NCBI RefSeq assembly: GCF_001687365.1 | Contig: NZ_LGLV01000019.1 | Coordinates: forward strand, 62,001-126,000 | Direction: 5' to 3' | From: Pararhizobium polonicum | GTDB taxonomy: Bacteria > Pseudomonadota > Alphaproteobacteria > Rhizobiales > Rhizobiaceae | DNA length: 64,000 bases | Shown: piece after piece, positions 35,067-43,767 of the stretch | How positions within the stretch are numbered: the first letter of the stretch is position 1 | Layout of the letters: each line of letters begins with the position of its first letter | The notes under the pieces: model-generated | What the model was told of the DNA's origin: nothing | The model's database searches: none | The model's input: the letters and a program-made list of their open reading frames with translations, nothing else | Made by a program: the position numbers and the translations under genes

Positions 35067-35969
35067 CTATACCTTCTCGACTTCCGGACGTCCGAGAATA
35101 CCGGACGGCTTGAAAATCAGCACGATGGCGAGGATCGAGAATGTCGCGACATCCTTGTAGTCAATCGTGAAATAGGCAGACCAGAGCGATTCGATCAGGC
35201 CGATCATCAGGCCGCCGAGAACGGCACCCGGGAGCGAACCGATACCGCCGAGAACAGCCGCCGTGAACGCCTTGACGCCGGGCGTGAAGCCGTCCGTGAA
35301 CACCACGACACCATAATACATCAGATACATGGTCCCGGCGACGGCTGCGAGCGCCGCACCCATGATGAAGGTGATGGAGATCGTTTTGTCGACATCGATG
35401 CCGAGCAGCGCCGCCATCTTCCGGTCCTGTTCGGTGGCCCGCTGGGCGCGGCCAAGCGGCGTGTGATTGACGACGTACCAGAAGATCGTCAGCAGCACCG
35501 CCGTGACCGTGACGATGATGATCTGCTTCAGCGAGATCGAAATGCCGAAGACATCATAGACGGACGAAACCAGGGACGGGATCGGCTTGTTGCGCGGTCC
35601 CTGTGTCACCTGAATGAAATTGGACAGCGCGATCGACATGCCGATCGCGGTGATCAGCGGCGCGAGCCGGAACGAACCGCGCAACGGCCGGTAAGCCATC
35701 TTCTCGATGACCCAGTTCCACAGACCGGTCATCAGCATCGCAACGACGATCATGACGAACAGCGCCAGCGCAATCGGGACTCCGCCAAACAGCGAGACCA
35801 GAAGCAGATAAACGATCAGTGCCGAGAAACCGCCAAGCATGAAAATATCGCCGTGAGCGAAGTTCACCATGCCGATAATGCCGTAAACCATTGTATAGCC
35901 AATGGCTATCAAACCGTAAATTGAGCCAAGCGTCAGCCCATTGACGAGCTGCTGGACAAAGTACTCCAT
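35067..35969 (-). CDS. livH: Branched-chain amino acid ABC transporter permease LivH
   Basis: The 300-residue permease has the LivH signature [19 protein letters not shown] and [16 protein letters not shown]. It is the first gene of the liv operon and is preceded by a 417-base AT-rich region with a dyad 13 bases before the start codon. Confidence 0.96.
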   Translation of the reverse strand: MEYFVQQLVNGLTLGSIYGLIAIGYTMVYGIIGMVNFAHGDIFMLGGFSALIVYLLLVSLFGGVPIALALFVMIVVAMLMTGLWNWVIEKMAYRPLRGSFRLAPLITAIGMSIALSNFIQVTQGPRNKPIPSLVSSVYDVFGISISLKQIIIVTVTAVLLTIFWYVVNHTPLGRAQRATEQDRKMAALLGIDVDKTISITFIMGAALAAVAGTMYLMYYGVVVFTDGFTPGVKAFTAAVLGGIGSLPGAVLGGLMIGLIESLWSAYFTIDYKDVATFSILAIVLIFKPSGILGRPEVEKV

Positions 35970-36386
35970 CTATATCCCCCGGATATGATCCGTATCGGTC
36001 ATATCTCTTGTTTTTGTGCTCTTTTTGAGCATCATTTGCCAATGCAGATTCCATACCGCTTTAGAAAGAAAAAGGAAGCCTAAAAGTGAGAGACTGACAA
36101 TTTCTTTCCATTCTGACTTGAAATGGTGCATCCGAAGCCGGAAAACTCAAAAAATCATCACTTCGCGGCTTCGTTTTGAGCAGTTTTTGTCCGCTACGCG
36201 CATATTAGAATAAAATAATAATCAGGAACGGTTGTTCCCGACGCCCGATTTCACCTCGAATATGAAACCGGACTGCCCAGAAGCGCATACGTGTGCCACT
36301 GGCACCGAAAAGTGGGCGCACCTGCGGACGGGCGAGCCAGCCAATTTCCCGACGGCGAGAAGGCGAAGCGGCACGCGACGGCGCTT
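35970..36386. other. Intergenic region upstream of livH, downstream of soxG
   Basis: This 417-base gap is clearly AT-richer than its surroundings and should hold the livH promoter, though no convincing -35/-10 pair was found. It contains the dyad at 35982-36005 and a short GTGCC-ACT-GGCAC stem at 36293-36305. No gene was seen. Confidence 0.55.
35982..36005. promoter_or_regulatory. Dyad GATATGA-N10-TCATATC in the livH leader
   Basis: Perfect seven-base arms, with a small CCG-ATA-CGG core when read on the minus strand, lie directly upstream of livH and span its ribosome-binding region. It could be an operator or a leader hairpin. Confidence 0.4.
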
Positions 36387-36947
36387 TTATCCTTGCGCGG
36401 AAAAATCGACCGAAAGATCGAATTCGCGTCCCATCAGCCGCAGATCATCGAACAACGATTCGGCAAAGCTGCGCATGACGATCAGCTCGAATTCGTTCTC
36501 GCCGGTGCGGGAAAGATTGATACTGATATGACCGCAGAGAACGTTCGACGACGCACCGATCTCGAAGACGGCCGGATGCAGATCGATACCGATGCCCTTG
36601 GCCAGGATGCGCCGGACATTGGGGCCGGAAAGCCTGAGAACGACCCGGCCGTCGCTCTGGTCGACAATATAGGCATTGTCGGCGAGAAGCAGCGACAGAT
36701 TGCGGTGCAACTCCTCCGGCGTTTCGGACTGCGACAGTGCCAGCCATTCGCCGGGACCGATGAACCGCAGGGAGACATCGCCCGCCACCGCAAGACCGGC
36801 GCCGACGGCAGCCTCTTCACCCTCCATCGCCATCACGAGTGCAACCGCATATTCGCGCGGAACTTCCAGATGATCGACGGCACGGATGCCGGATTCGACG
36901 GGAATCCGCGCATCCAGGGCATGGCCGGAAATGTAAGGTTTCGTCAT
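36387..36947 (-). CDS. soxG: Sarcosine oxidase subunit gamma
   Basis: The 186-residue subunit of heterotetrameric sarcosine oxidase has the SoxG pattern VSLRFIGPGEWLAL, YIVDQSDGRVVLRLSGPNVR and CGHISINLSRTG. GGAGG five bases before ATG 36947 supports the start. It is last in the soxBDAG order. Neither glyA nor folD genes, often linked to sox, are present here. Confidence 0.93.
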   Translation of the reverse strand: MTKPYISGHALDARIPVESGIRAVDHLEVPREYAVALVMAMEGEEAAVGAGLAVAGDVSLRFIGPGEWLALSQSETPEELHRNLSLLLADNAYIVDQSDGRVVLRLSGPNVRRILAKGIGIDLHPAVFEIGASSNVLCGHISINLSRTGENEFELIVMRSFAESLFDDLRLMGREFDLSVDFSAQG

Positions 36948-36960
36948 GTCCGCCTCCACC

Positions 36961-39918
36961 TCAAGAATTCAATCTGGCATTGCCGGGATCGACGAAGACC
37001 GGGGTGCAGACCTCGGCCACGACCTCGGCTCCGGCGAGCTTGTCCCAGACGACGATGCGCTCGCCATAACGCTCGCGGCCGGATTTGAGGAAGGCGAGCG
37101 CGATGTCATGGCCGAGTGTGGGCGAAAAGCAGGCAGAGCTGACATAGCCCTGATCGTTGAGCGTCGAAGGCTTCGCGCCCTCGCGCAGCAGATGCGCCCC
37201 GGCACGGATATGCTGGTCCGCCTCCACCGGCTTCAGTCCCACCATCTGCATCCGGTCGGCAGCGGTCAGACCGTAGCGCGTAGACAACCGCTTACCGATG
37301 AAATCCGGTTTCTGCGCCGAGACCATCCGCCCGAAGCCGGCATCGTCGGGTGTCACGCGGCCGTCAAATTCGGCGTGGGTGACATGCCCTTTTTCGATGC
37401 GCAGCACGTTCAGCGCCTCCAGGCCGTAGGCGCAGATCCCGTGCGCCCTGCCCTCCTCCATGATCGCATCTGCGACAGCTGCGCCGGAGCCCGCGGGCAC
37501 CGCGAGCTCAAAGGCCAGTTCGCCGGAAAAGGAAATGCGAAACAGACGCGCCGTCAGGCCACCCTTCAAGGTAACGATACCGGCCGCAAGGAACGGAAAC
37601 GCCGCGTCCGAGATATCGTCCTCGACCAGCGCCTGAACCACCAGCCGCGCCTTCGGACCGGCGATCGCCATCTGCGCCCACTGATCGGTCGAGGAACAGA
37701 AACGGACCTTGAGGTCCGGCCAGAGCACCTGCGCGCAATATTCCATATGGGACATGACGCCGCCGGCCAGCGCCGTCGTTGTCGTCACGAAGAAATGTCC
37801 AGGAGACAAGCGGCTGACCGTGCCGTCGTCGTAGACCATGCCGTCCTCGCGCAGCATCAGCCCATAGCGCGCCTTGCCGACCGGCAATTTCAGGACCGGA
37901 TTGCAATAGAGGCGATTGAGGAATTCGGCGGCATCCGGGCCAAAAATCTCGATTTTACCGAGCGTCGAGACATCGCAGAGGCCGACATTCTGGCGCACGT
38001 TCACAACCTCGCGGTCGGTGCTCTCCCGCCAGGTCTTCTCGCCATGCCGGGGAAAGTAAGCCGGCCGATACCAGAGCCCGGACTCAGCAAAGACGGCACC
38101 GTTCTTTTCCGCCCAGCCATAGAGAGGCGACTTGCGCACCGGGGCTGCATGCTCATCGCGCGACGTCCCGGCCAGCGCGCCCAAAGCCACCGGCGTGTAG
38201 AATGGCCGGAAGGTGGTGGTACCGACATCGGCGGGGCTGATGCCCTGCATGGCAGCCAGAAGCCCTGTCGCATTGATGCCGGAAAGCTTGCCCTGATCCG
38301 TTGCCATGCCGTTCGTCGTGTAGCGCTTGGCATGCTCGACATGGCCGAAGCCTTCGCGCAAGGCGAGCCCGATATTCTTGACGTGAACATCGTTCTGGAA
38401 ATCGACGAAGGCCTTCGCCTTGGCACCCGGGGAATACCACAGCGCGGTGAACGAGGGATCCACCTCCTCCCCCACAACCGGCAGCGCTTGGACGGCCACC
38501 GAAAAGCCGAGATCGGCAGCAATGGCAGCCGCCTTTGCCGCACCGTCCGCCAGACAAGCAGCCAAAGTGTAGTGCCCGGCCGCCGAACCGGCGACAACCA
38601 GCCCATTGCCGACATCCGGCGCCAGGAAGGTCTGCAATTCCTGTGACCACAGCGCCTTTGCGCCACGCTGGCAGGCGAGATGAATGACCGGGTTCCAGCC
38701 GCCCGACATGCCGATCGCATCGCAGGCAATGGTTTCCTCGAAGCCCGAACGCTCAACGACGACACCGGACAGACGCTGGCGCCCCTGCGTATCGATGACG
38801 GAACCCGACCGGATAACGCGAACACCGGCGGGAGCCACATCCGCCGCATCGGCGCGGCTGTCGATGATGGCGGCGATCTCCATGCCATGGGCCGTCAGAT
38901 CGTGTGCGGCCTGATAGCCGGCGCTGCCATTGGCAAAGATCGCCACAGACTTGCCCGCCGCCACGCCAAAACGGTTGGCATAGGTGCGCATGGCGCCGGC
39001 CATCATCACGCCCGGCTTGTCATTGCCGCCGAAGACCAGAGGCCGCTCCTCGGCGCCCGTCGCCAGCAGCGCCCGCTTGGCGGCGATGCGCCAGAGCCGC
39101 TCCACCGGAAGCTTGGCCTGCGGCACCGCCACATGCTTCTGCACCTGCTCGACCGCGCCGAAAACATTGTCGTCATACCAGCCGAAAACGGTGGTGCGCG
39201 GCATGATGGTGACGTTCGGCAGCGACCGAAGCTCGGCAATCGACGTTTCGGCGAAAACTTGCGGCGATGCATCACCAACACGTATGGTTTCCGCCAGCAG
39301 CGAGCCGCCCGGTCGAAAATCCTCGTCGGCGAGAATGACGCGCAATCCGGCCCGCCCGGCCACCAGAGCCGCCATCAGCCCGGCCGGACCGGAGCCGACG
39401 ACCAGCAGATCGCAATGCGCCCAGCATTTCTCGTAAGAGCCCGGGTCGCGCTCCAGCACCGCGCGCCCAAGTCCGGCAGCCTTGCGGATGACGGGCTCGT
39501 AGACCTTCTCCCAGAAGGACGCCGGCCACATGAAGGTCTTGTAGTAAAAACCCGCGCCAAGGAAAGGCGACAACAGGCCGTTCATCGCGCCGAGATCGTA
39601 TTTCAGCGACGGCCAGCGGTTCTGGCTGCGGGCGTCGAGCCCGTCATAGAGCTCGGCAACCGTGGCCTTGGTGTTCGGATCTGTGCTCGCTCCCTTACCG
39701 ATCGCGACCAGCGCATTCGGCTCGGACGCCCCGGCGGTAACGATGCCGCGCGGCCGGTGATACTTGAAGCTGCGGCCGATCAGAAGCTGATCGTTGGCAA
39801 GCAAAGCCGATGCCAGCGTATCGCCGGCAAACCCGCTCATTACCCGGCCGTCGAACCTGAAACTCAATGTGCTACCGCGATCGACCAGACCGCCGGATGG
39901 AAGGCGACTGGCGGTCAT
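36961..39918 (-). CDS. soxA: Sarcosine oxidase subunit alpha
   Basis: The 985-residue alpha subunit oxidatively demethylates sarcosine to glycine with the other three subunits, passing the methyl group to tetrahydrofolate. An N-terminal 2Fe-2S-ferredoxin-like domain is followed by a dinucleotide-binding domain (LVVGSGPAGLMAAL, residues 172-185). A GcvT-like folate-binding domain occupies the last 400 or so residues (NRLYCNPVLKLPVGKARYGL onward). GGAGGAGAG just before ATG 39918 fixes the start, which overlaps soxD. Confidence 0.95.
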   Translation of the reverse strand: MTASRLPSGGLVDRGSTLSFRFDGRVMSGFAGDTLASALLANDQLLIGRSFKYHRPRGIVTAGASEPNALVAIGKGASTDPNTKATVAELYDGLDARSQNRWPSLKYDLGAMNGLLSPFLGAGFYYKTFMWPASFWEKVYEPVIRKAAGLGRAVLERDPGSYEKCWAHCDLLVVGSGPAGLMAALVAGRAGLRVILADEDFRPGGSLLAETIRVGDASPQVFAETSIAELRSLPNVTIMPRTTVFGWYDDNVFGAVEQVQKHVAVPQAKLPVERLWRIAAKRALLATGAEERPLVFGGNDKPGVMMAGAMRTYANRFGVAAGKSVAIFANGSAGYQAAHDLTAHGMEIAAIIDSRADAADVAPAGVRVIRSGSVIDTQGRQRLSGVVVERSGFEETIACDAIGMSGGWNPVIHLACQRGAKALWSQELQTFLAPDVGNGLVVAGSAAGHYTLAACLADGAAKAAAIAADLGFSVAVQALPVVGEEVDPSFTALWYSPGAKAKAFVDFQNDVHVKNIGLALREGFGHVEHAKRYTTNGMATDQGKLSGINATGLLAAMQGISPADVGTTTFRPFYTPVALGALAGTSRDEHAAPVRKSPLYGWAEKNGAVFAESGLWYRPAYFPRHGEKTWRESTDREVVNVRQNVGLCDVSTLGKIEIFGPDAAEFLNRLYCNPVLKLPVGKARYGLMLREDGMVYDDGTVSRLSPGHFFVTTTTALAGGVMSHMEYCAQVLWPDLKVRFCSSTDQWAQMAIAGPKARLVVQALVEDDISDAAFPFLAAGIVTLKGGLTARLFRISFSGELAFELAVPAGSGAAVADAIMEEGRAHGICAYGLEALNVLRIEKGHVTHAEFDGRVTPDDAGFGRMVSAQKPDFIGKRLSTRYGLTAADRMQMVGLKPVEADQHIRAGAHLLREGAKPSTLNDQGYVSSACFSPTLGHDIALAFLKSGRERYGERIVVWDKLAGAEVVAEVCTPVFVDPGNARLNS

Positions 39919-40193
39919 CGGCTCTCCTCCCGCGCGGCAGCAGCCCCGTCCGTTACGGAAAAAACTGTGTGGGTGGCCGTATCGCGCTCGACGACAAGCC
40001 AACGCCTGCAGCCGGCAACATGCTGCCAATGTTCGCGGTAGCGCCCACGCGGGTTGGTGCGGATGTGGACGTATTCGTGCCAGGTTTCATCCGATGCCTC
40101 GGGATGCGGGCGCACCAGCGATGCGTCGCCCCGGATCGAAAACTCTTCTTTCGGACGGACGCCGCAATGCGGACAGGGGATGAGGCTTGCCAT
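39915..40193 (-). CDS. soxD: Sarcosine oxidase subunit delta
   Basis: The 92-residue zinc-binding subunit has the CPHCG motif near the N-terminus and the conserved HWQHVAGCRRWLVVERD segment with the third and fourth zinc ligands. It overlaps soxA by four bases and follows soxB by eight. Confidence 0.95.
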   Translation of the reverse strand: MASLIPCPHCGVRPKEEFSIRGDASLVRPHPEASDETWHEYVHIRTNPRGRYREHWQHVAGCRRWLVVERDTATHTVFSVTDGAAAAREESR

Positions 40194-40201
40194 TCAGGGT
40201 C

Positions 40202-41452
40202 TCAATGCAGGTTGGGCTGGGGACCAGCACCGCGTTCATCGATGGGATAGCCGCGTTCGAAACGATCGAGGCGCAGGAAGCGTGCGACAGGATGGGTCTC
40301 ATCCTTGGCGATCAGGTGGGCGAAGCACCAGCCAGACGCCGGCGTCGCCTTGAAGCCGCCATAACACCAGCCGCAGTTGAGATAGAGGTTGTCGATCGGC
40401 GTCTGACTGATGATCGGCGAGCCGTCCATGCTCATATCCATGACACCGCCCCAGGAGCGCAGCACGCGGACACGCGACAGGCCGGGGATCATCGCCACGC
40501 CCTCCTCCATCACATGCTCGACCGTCGCCAGATTGCCGCGCTGGGCATAGGAATTGTAGCCGTCAATCTCGCCGCCGAAGACAAGGCCGCCCTTGTCCGA
40601 TTGGGAAATATAGAAATGTCCGGCGCCATAGGTGATGACGTGGTCGATGGCGGGCTTCAGTCCCTCGGTGACGAAGGCCTGCAGCACATGGCTCTCGATC
40701 GGCAGCTTCAGATCCGCCATCTCTCCGACGCGTGATGTGTTGCCGGCGGCCGCCAGGCCCAGCTTGCCGCAACCGATGAAACCCTTCGACGTCTCGACAC
40801 CGGTCACCACGCCGTTTTCACGCCGGATGCCAGTGACCTCGCAGTTCTGGATGAGATCGACGCCGAGCCGGTCGGCGGCGCGGGCATAGCCCCAGGCAAC
40901 AGCATCATGACGGGCCGTGCCGCCACGCTTCTGCAACAGGCCGCCCATGATCGGAAACCGGGCATGATCGAAATTGAGGAAAGGCAGCATCTTCTGCAAT
41001 GCCGCGCGATCCAGCAGCTCGGCCGGAACGCCCTCCATCCACATGGCGTTGCCGCGGCGGACATAGGCGTCGCGCTGGCCGTCATTGTGGTAGAGATTGA
41101 TGACGCCGCGCTGCGACAGCATGGCATTGTAGTTGAGATCGCGCTCCATGCCCTCCCAGAGCTTCATCGAAAATTCGTAGAACGGCTCGTTGCCTGATAG
41201 CATGTAGTTGGAGCGAACGATCGTGGTGTTGCGGCCGACATTGCCGGAGCCGAGATAACCCTTTTCAAGCACTGCGATGTTCTTGAGGCCGAATTCCCTG
41301 GCGAGATAGTAGGCCGTCGCCAATCCATGCCCGCCGCCACCGACGATGATCACATCGTAGAAGGGCTTGGGTTCCGGCTGGCGCCAGGCCGGCTTCCAGT
41401 TGAGGTTGCCCGAAAGCGCGTTCTTGACGATCGAGAATGCCGAATAGCGCAT
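40202..41452 (-). CDS. soxB: Sarcosine oxidase subunit beta
   Basis: The 416-residue flavoprotein subunit has an N-terminal FAD-binding fold (IIVGGGGHGLATAYYLA) and the segment TARHDAVAWGYARAADRLG, which should contain the histidine that carries covalent FMN. A TGC-rich motif lies about 140 bases upstream. It is the first gene of the sox operon, divergent from cysQ. Confidence 0.96.
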   Translation of the reverse strand: MRYSAFSIVKNALSGNLNWKPAWRQPEPKPFYDVIIVGGGGHGLATAYYLAREFGLKNIAVLEKGYLGSGNVGRNTTIVRSNYMLSGNEPFYEFSMKLWEGMERDLNYNAMLSQRGVINLYHNDGQRDAYVRRGNAMWMEGVPAELLDRAALQKMLPFLNFDHARFPIMGGLLQKRGGTARHDAVAWGYARAADRLGVDLIQNCEVTGIRRENGVVTGVETSKGFIGCGKLGLAAAGNTSRVGEMADLKLPIESHVLQAFVTEGLKPAIDHVITYGAGHFYISQSDKGGLVFGGEIDGYNSYAQRGNLATVEHVMEEGVAMIPGLSRVRVLRSWGGVMDMSMDGSPIISQTPIDNLYLNCGWCYGGFKATPASGWCFAHLIAKDETHPVARFLRLDRFERGYPIDERGAGPQPNLH

Positions 41453-41750
41453 GCCAGTCCCAACTCACCATACTGTTGCAGCGCCACTTTTGCATAAGCG
41501 GCGACCGGCGCAAAGACCGCCACGGCAAAGACGGATCGAATGCGCCGCGCCGTGCTGTCGCAGCTCTATCCGAACGCGACCCAAGACACAGTGCCAAATG
41601 CAGCACAGTCGGAAAAATTTGACGCGCAAACCTTGTAAAGACCGGTAAGGAATGTGGATGTATAATCCGTGTTCCGGTTGATCGCGTTCAACGTCTCCGG
41701 GAAAATGTGAACGCCATGGCCGAAGACGGCAGGAAGGCGCAGGAAGCAAG
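41453..41750. other. Divergent promoter region between soxB and cysQ
   Basis: About 300 bases without a gene. It holds GTGCCAAATGCAGCAC at 41591-41606 and a perfect TATAAT at 41661-41666. The latter is positioned as a -10 for cysQ, but no -35 lies at 16-18 bases. Confidence 0.5.
41591..41606. promoter_or_regulatory. TGC-rich imperfect dyad between soxB and cysQ
   Basis: GTGC-CAAATGCA-GCAC shares ATGCAGCAC with the sites at 13245 and 24955. All three lie in promoter regions of minus-strand genes, suggesting a shared regulator. Confidence 0.35.
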
Positions 41751-42527
41751 ATGCTGGACGTTCTGCAAGCGGCGGCGGTGGCTGCGGGGAAAGCGATCCT
41801 CGACGTCTATCATGCCGGACCGGAGGTCAGCTACAAGGCCGACTGTTCCCCCGTGACCGATGCCGACGAGAGCGCCGAAAAGATCATCCTCGATCGCCTT
41901 GCCGCCGCGTTTCCCGATATTCCCGTGGTCGCCGAAGAGGCGGTTGCAGCGGGCCATATCCCCGATATCGAGGGCAAGTCCTTTTTCCTCGTCGATCCGC
42001 TCGACGGCACCAAGGAATTCGTCGGCCGCAACGACGATTTTACCGTCAACATCGCGCTGATCGAAAACGGCGAGCCCGTTGCCGGCGTCGTCTATGCGCC
42101 GGCCCTCGGCATTCTCTATGCCGCCACCCGCAACAAGGCGAAAAAATCCGTCGTTTCCGGCCAGCATGACATCGGACCGCCGACGATCATCGGCTGCCGC
42201 AGCCGTGGCGACACGCTGGTGGCGCTCGCCAGCCGCTCCCATAACAGCCAGGAAACCATCGCCTATCTCACCGAACACGGCATTACGGATTACGAATCGA
42301 TCGGCTCTTCGCTGAAATTCTGCCTTCTCGCCGAAGGCCTCGCCGACATCTATCCACGCCTCAGCCGGACGATGGAATGGGACACGGCGGCAGGCGATGC
42401 CGTTTTGCGCGCAGCCGGCGGCGAGACAGTGACCATGGACGGCAGCCCGCTGGCCTATGGCAAGCGCAACCAGATCTCCGATGCGGATTTCGCCAATCCG
42501 CATTTCGTCTCGCGCGGCAAGAGCTGA
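41751..42527 (+). CDS. cysQ: 3'(2'),5'-bisphosphate nucleotidase CysQ
   Basis: The 258-residue cytosolic phosphatase removes 3'-phosphoadenosine 5'-phosphate formed in sulfate assimilation. The inositol-monophosphatase-family metal motifs are present: SPVTDADESAE, VAEEAVAAG, DPLDGTKEFV and WDTAAGDAVLRAAGG. AGGAAG seven bases upstream supports ATG 41751. It is divergent from sox genes and not obviously linked to them. Confidence 0.94.
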   Translation: MLDVLQAAAVAAGKAILDVYHAGPEVSYKADCSPVTDADESAEKIILDRLAAAFPDIPVVAEEAVAAGHIPDIEGKSFFLVDPLDGTKEFVGRNDDFTVNIALIENGEPVAGVVYAPALGILYAATRNKAKKSVVSGQHDIGPPTIIGCRSRGDTLVALASRSHNSQETIAYLTEHGITDYESIGSSLKFCLLAEGLADIYPRLSRTMEWDTAAGDAVLRAAGGETVTMDGSPLAYGKRNQISDADFANPHFVSRGKS

Positions 42528-42672
42528 GGCACCCAAACCGCCTTTGACGGCCGGGGACGAGCGGGCACGCTCAGCCGGAATTTCCCTTTGCCGGCAAGGC
42601 GGTGGCCGGGCCGCCATCCCCTGTCGTGCCCACACGGGTACCCTTCTCCTGACAGCAAAGGAGAACCACCCG

Positions 42673-43704
42673 ATGAGCGAAACGACGATCAACCTGGAAC
42701 TGCCCTATATCCTGCCCTCGCAGGCACAAAAGCACGTCACCCATAACGAAGCGCTGCAGCGTCTCGACGCCTTGACGCAGCTGACCATCACCGCATCTCT
42801 CTCGACGCCGCCGTCCGGCCCGCAGGAAGGGACCTGCTACGACGTCACTGCGTCGCCAACCGGCGCATGGACGGGCAAGAGCGGCGCGCTCGCCCTCAGA
42901 CAGGATGGCGACTGGACCTTCATTTCTCCGAGAGCGGGATGACGCGGCTGGTTCCTGGCCGAGGACAGGATGAAGATTCATGACGGCGGCGCCTGGGAGC
43001 CCTATGACGCGATCGGCACACCTTCGCATCTCGGTATCAACACCACAGCCGACAGCACCAGCCGGCTCGCCGTCGCGGCGGCGGCCACGCTGCTGACGCA
43101 TGACGGGAATGGACATCAGGTGCGGATCAACAAGGCAGCGACAGGCGATACGGCCAGCCTGCTGTTCCAGACAGCCTGGTCCGGCCGGGCGGAAATGGGG
43201 CTCACCGGATCGGATGAGTTCGCCGTCAAGGTCAGTCCGGACGGAACCGCCTGGACATCGGCGCTGAGCATCACCGCACAGGGACAGGTGCGCATGCCGC
43301 AGCGCCCGCTGGTGCGCGCCACCCGCGGCGGCGGCGTGCTGACGCCGGCATCCGGGACCCAGACCGGCTTTTCCGCATTGAGCATCAACCAGGGCGGCTT
43401 CAGTCTGGGCGCTTCCGTCGCCGGCGGCGGCAATCGGCTGATTGTCCCGGTCACGGCCCCCTATCTCGTCTGCCTCGGCGTCGAAGCCAATCCGTCCGGC
43501 GCCTTTTCCGTCGCGGTCAAGGTCAACGGCACGACGGCCATTGCCAGTGTCAACGACAATGACGCGGCCTCCGCCTCCTATGGCAATTGCGCCATCGGCA
43601 TGGCGCTTCTCAATGCCGGCGACTGGCTGGTGCTGGAACATACCGGCACCACGCCGCTCGATTTCGGTTACGACAAGACCGAACTGATGGTGGTCATGCT
43701 GTAA
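42673..43704 (+). pseudogene. DUF2793 phage-tail-like protein, broken by one in-frame stop
   Basis: The frame encodes MSETTINLELPYILPSQAQK and HVTHNEALQRLD, the hallmark of DUF2793 proteins of phage tail or gene-transfer regions. It continues to FISPRAG, meets TGA at 42940-42942, and goes on in the same frame with RGWFLAEDRMKIHDGG. Family members usually have Trp at this point, so a TGG-to-TGA change is likely. The distal part (about 250 residues) is Ala/Gly-rich and ends in a beta-rich C1q-like domain. Alternatives are a sequencing error or recoding of UGA. No other phage genes lie nearby. Confidence 0.75.
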
Positions 43705-43716
43705 GGGCGCGGAAAG

Positions 43717-43757
43717 CCCGGGTGTGGGATTGCGCCAGGCACAACCCCACACCCGGG
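43717..43757. terminator. Strong convergent hairpin between DUF2793 gene and RND pump
   Basis: Perfect 12-bp arms CCCGGGTGTGGG and CCCACACCCGGG flank a 17-base loop between two converging genes. Both sides have only short T tracts, so it may end transcription in both directions with moderate efficiency. Confidence 0.6.
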
Positions 43758-43767
43758 GACATCTTTG

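Noticed and set aside
33464-35113. 549-residue plus-strand frame over livM
   Set aside because: Low-complexity acidic and basic shadow of a membrane protein gene.
36293-36305. Terminator for soxG
   Set aside because: The stem has only five pairs and no T-run in the minus-strand direction after it.
41661-41666. TATAAT as a complete sigma-70 promoter for cysQ
   Set aside because: Perfect -10 hexamer, but the nearest TTGTAA lies 22 bases upstream, too far for a normal promoter; noted only in the gap entry.
42673-43704. Prophage or gene-transfer-agent cluster
   Set aside because: Only one DUF2793 gene is present; no head, portal, terminase, integrase or lysis genes lie nearby.
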